From contig NZ_LMHC01000021.1 in NCBI RefSeq assembly GCF_001427665.1, positions 235,134-299,133 of the forward strand: a DNA stretch of 64,000 nucleotides, given 5' to 3'. The notes beneath the pieces were generated by a model. That model did not search any database. It had not been told where the DNA came from and worked only from the letters and a program-made list of their open reading frames with translations. The stretch comes from Caulobacter sp. Root655 (GTDB lineage: Bacteria > Pseudomonadota > Alphaproteobacteria > Caulobacterales > Caulobacteraceae). A program made the position numbers and the translations under genes. Shown here piece by piece: positions 63,722-64,000 of this stretch (its first letter is position 1; the number at the start of each line of letters is the position of its first letter).

Positions 63722-64000
63722 GCGCGACTTCAGCGGTTCACTTGCCCCCTACGGGCCTTCGGCCGTCTTCCCCCATGGGGGGAAGAGCGCTCCGCCCCCT
63801 CGCCGCCGACAGACCGCGAAGCGGTCAGGTGGGGGCAAGTGGGTGTGGTCCCCGACTCTGGGCGCGGCTCTACGCTCACGCGCCGAAGCTGCGATGGAAT
63901 GGGGAGGGTGCGAAGCGCCCGGGCTCCGCCCGGAGGTTTTGCAGTTTGAATACCGTTTCGACGAAGACGAGCGCTTCGCGTGGAACCGTTGTTCGAGAGC
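63722..64000. repeat. Dispersed repeat (copy B, inverted relative to copy A)
   Basis: No gene is supported in this stretch. Its reverse complement contains CTTCGTCGAAACGGTATT (from 63967), CTTGCCCCCACCTGACC (near 63840), GACCGCTTCGCGGTC, and CTTCCCCCCATGGGGGAAG, in the same order as copy A at 47752-47942. The block at 63755-63842 matches copy A almost base for base apart from a short indel. The sequence continues to the window edge. Confidence 0.65.

Overview
GC-rich (roughly two-thirds G+C) alphaproteobacterial chromosome, almost certainly a Caulobacter species. The evidence is a PopA-like cell-cycle protein, the paired ntrBC/ntrYX cluster, a fused ispDF, a bactofilin behind an M23 peptidase, an RNase E ending in a GWW motif, and GCTA-type -10 elements close to start codons. 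No insertion sequence, prophage, CRISPR array or large foreign island is visible. This is a core-genome window with two small atypical pockets and many intergenic inverted repeats. Assignments rest on reading motifs and gene order; no database search was run.

Layout. 0-10 kb: the start of an RlpA-like lipoprotein, tRNA-Ser(UGA), a SWIM zinc-finger protein convergent with a nucleotidyltransferase, an rRNA-modification run (RsmC-like, RsuA, TusA-like), a YihY membrane protein, a CaiB-type CoA enzyme, popA and a DsbA/FrnE protein. 10-19.5 kb: mfd, sdhE, cobQ, nhaA, a secreted hypothetical protein, a GPH sugar transporter and mazG. 19.5-30 kb (minus strand): dusB(nifR3)-ntrB-ntrC, ntrY-ntrX, dat, hfq, hflX, the nitrogen-control and post-transcriptional cluster. 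29.9-36.3 kb: ispDF, pncC, a FUSC protein, DUF6165 plus a GT9 glycosyltransferase, tetR-plsC, and a small low-GC pocket.

36.3-44.7 kb (minus strand): a 12-gene suf operon, iscR-iscS-sufB-VOC-crystallinJ1-like-TM94-sufC-sufD-sufS-sufT-sufA-Cys66. Most junctions overlap by 1-4 bases. A promoter with an inverted repeat over its -35 lies ahead of iscR. Four unfamiliar or accessory proteins are embedded in this Fe-S assembly operon.

44.8-64 kb: an alpha/beta hydrolase, a VOC protein, a type II NADH dehydrogenase, anmK, tyrS (with a possible Tyr-codon leader), bcp, M23 peptidase-bactofilin, prfB with its programmed frameshift, PBP1A, an amidase, rne, an M48 TPR protease and a lipoprotein DsbA. The 48-58 kb stretch is rich in peptidoglycan functions (recycling kinase, endopeptidase, bactofilin scaffold, synthase, amidase). 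Repeat-bearing spacers near 47.7-47.9 kb and 63.7-64.0 kb are inverted copies of one another.
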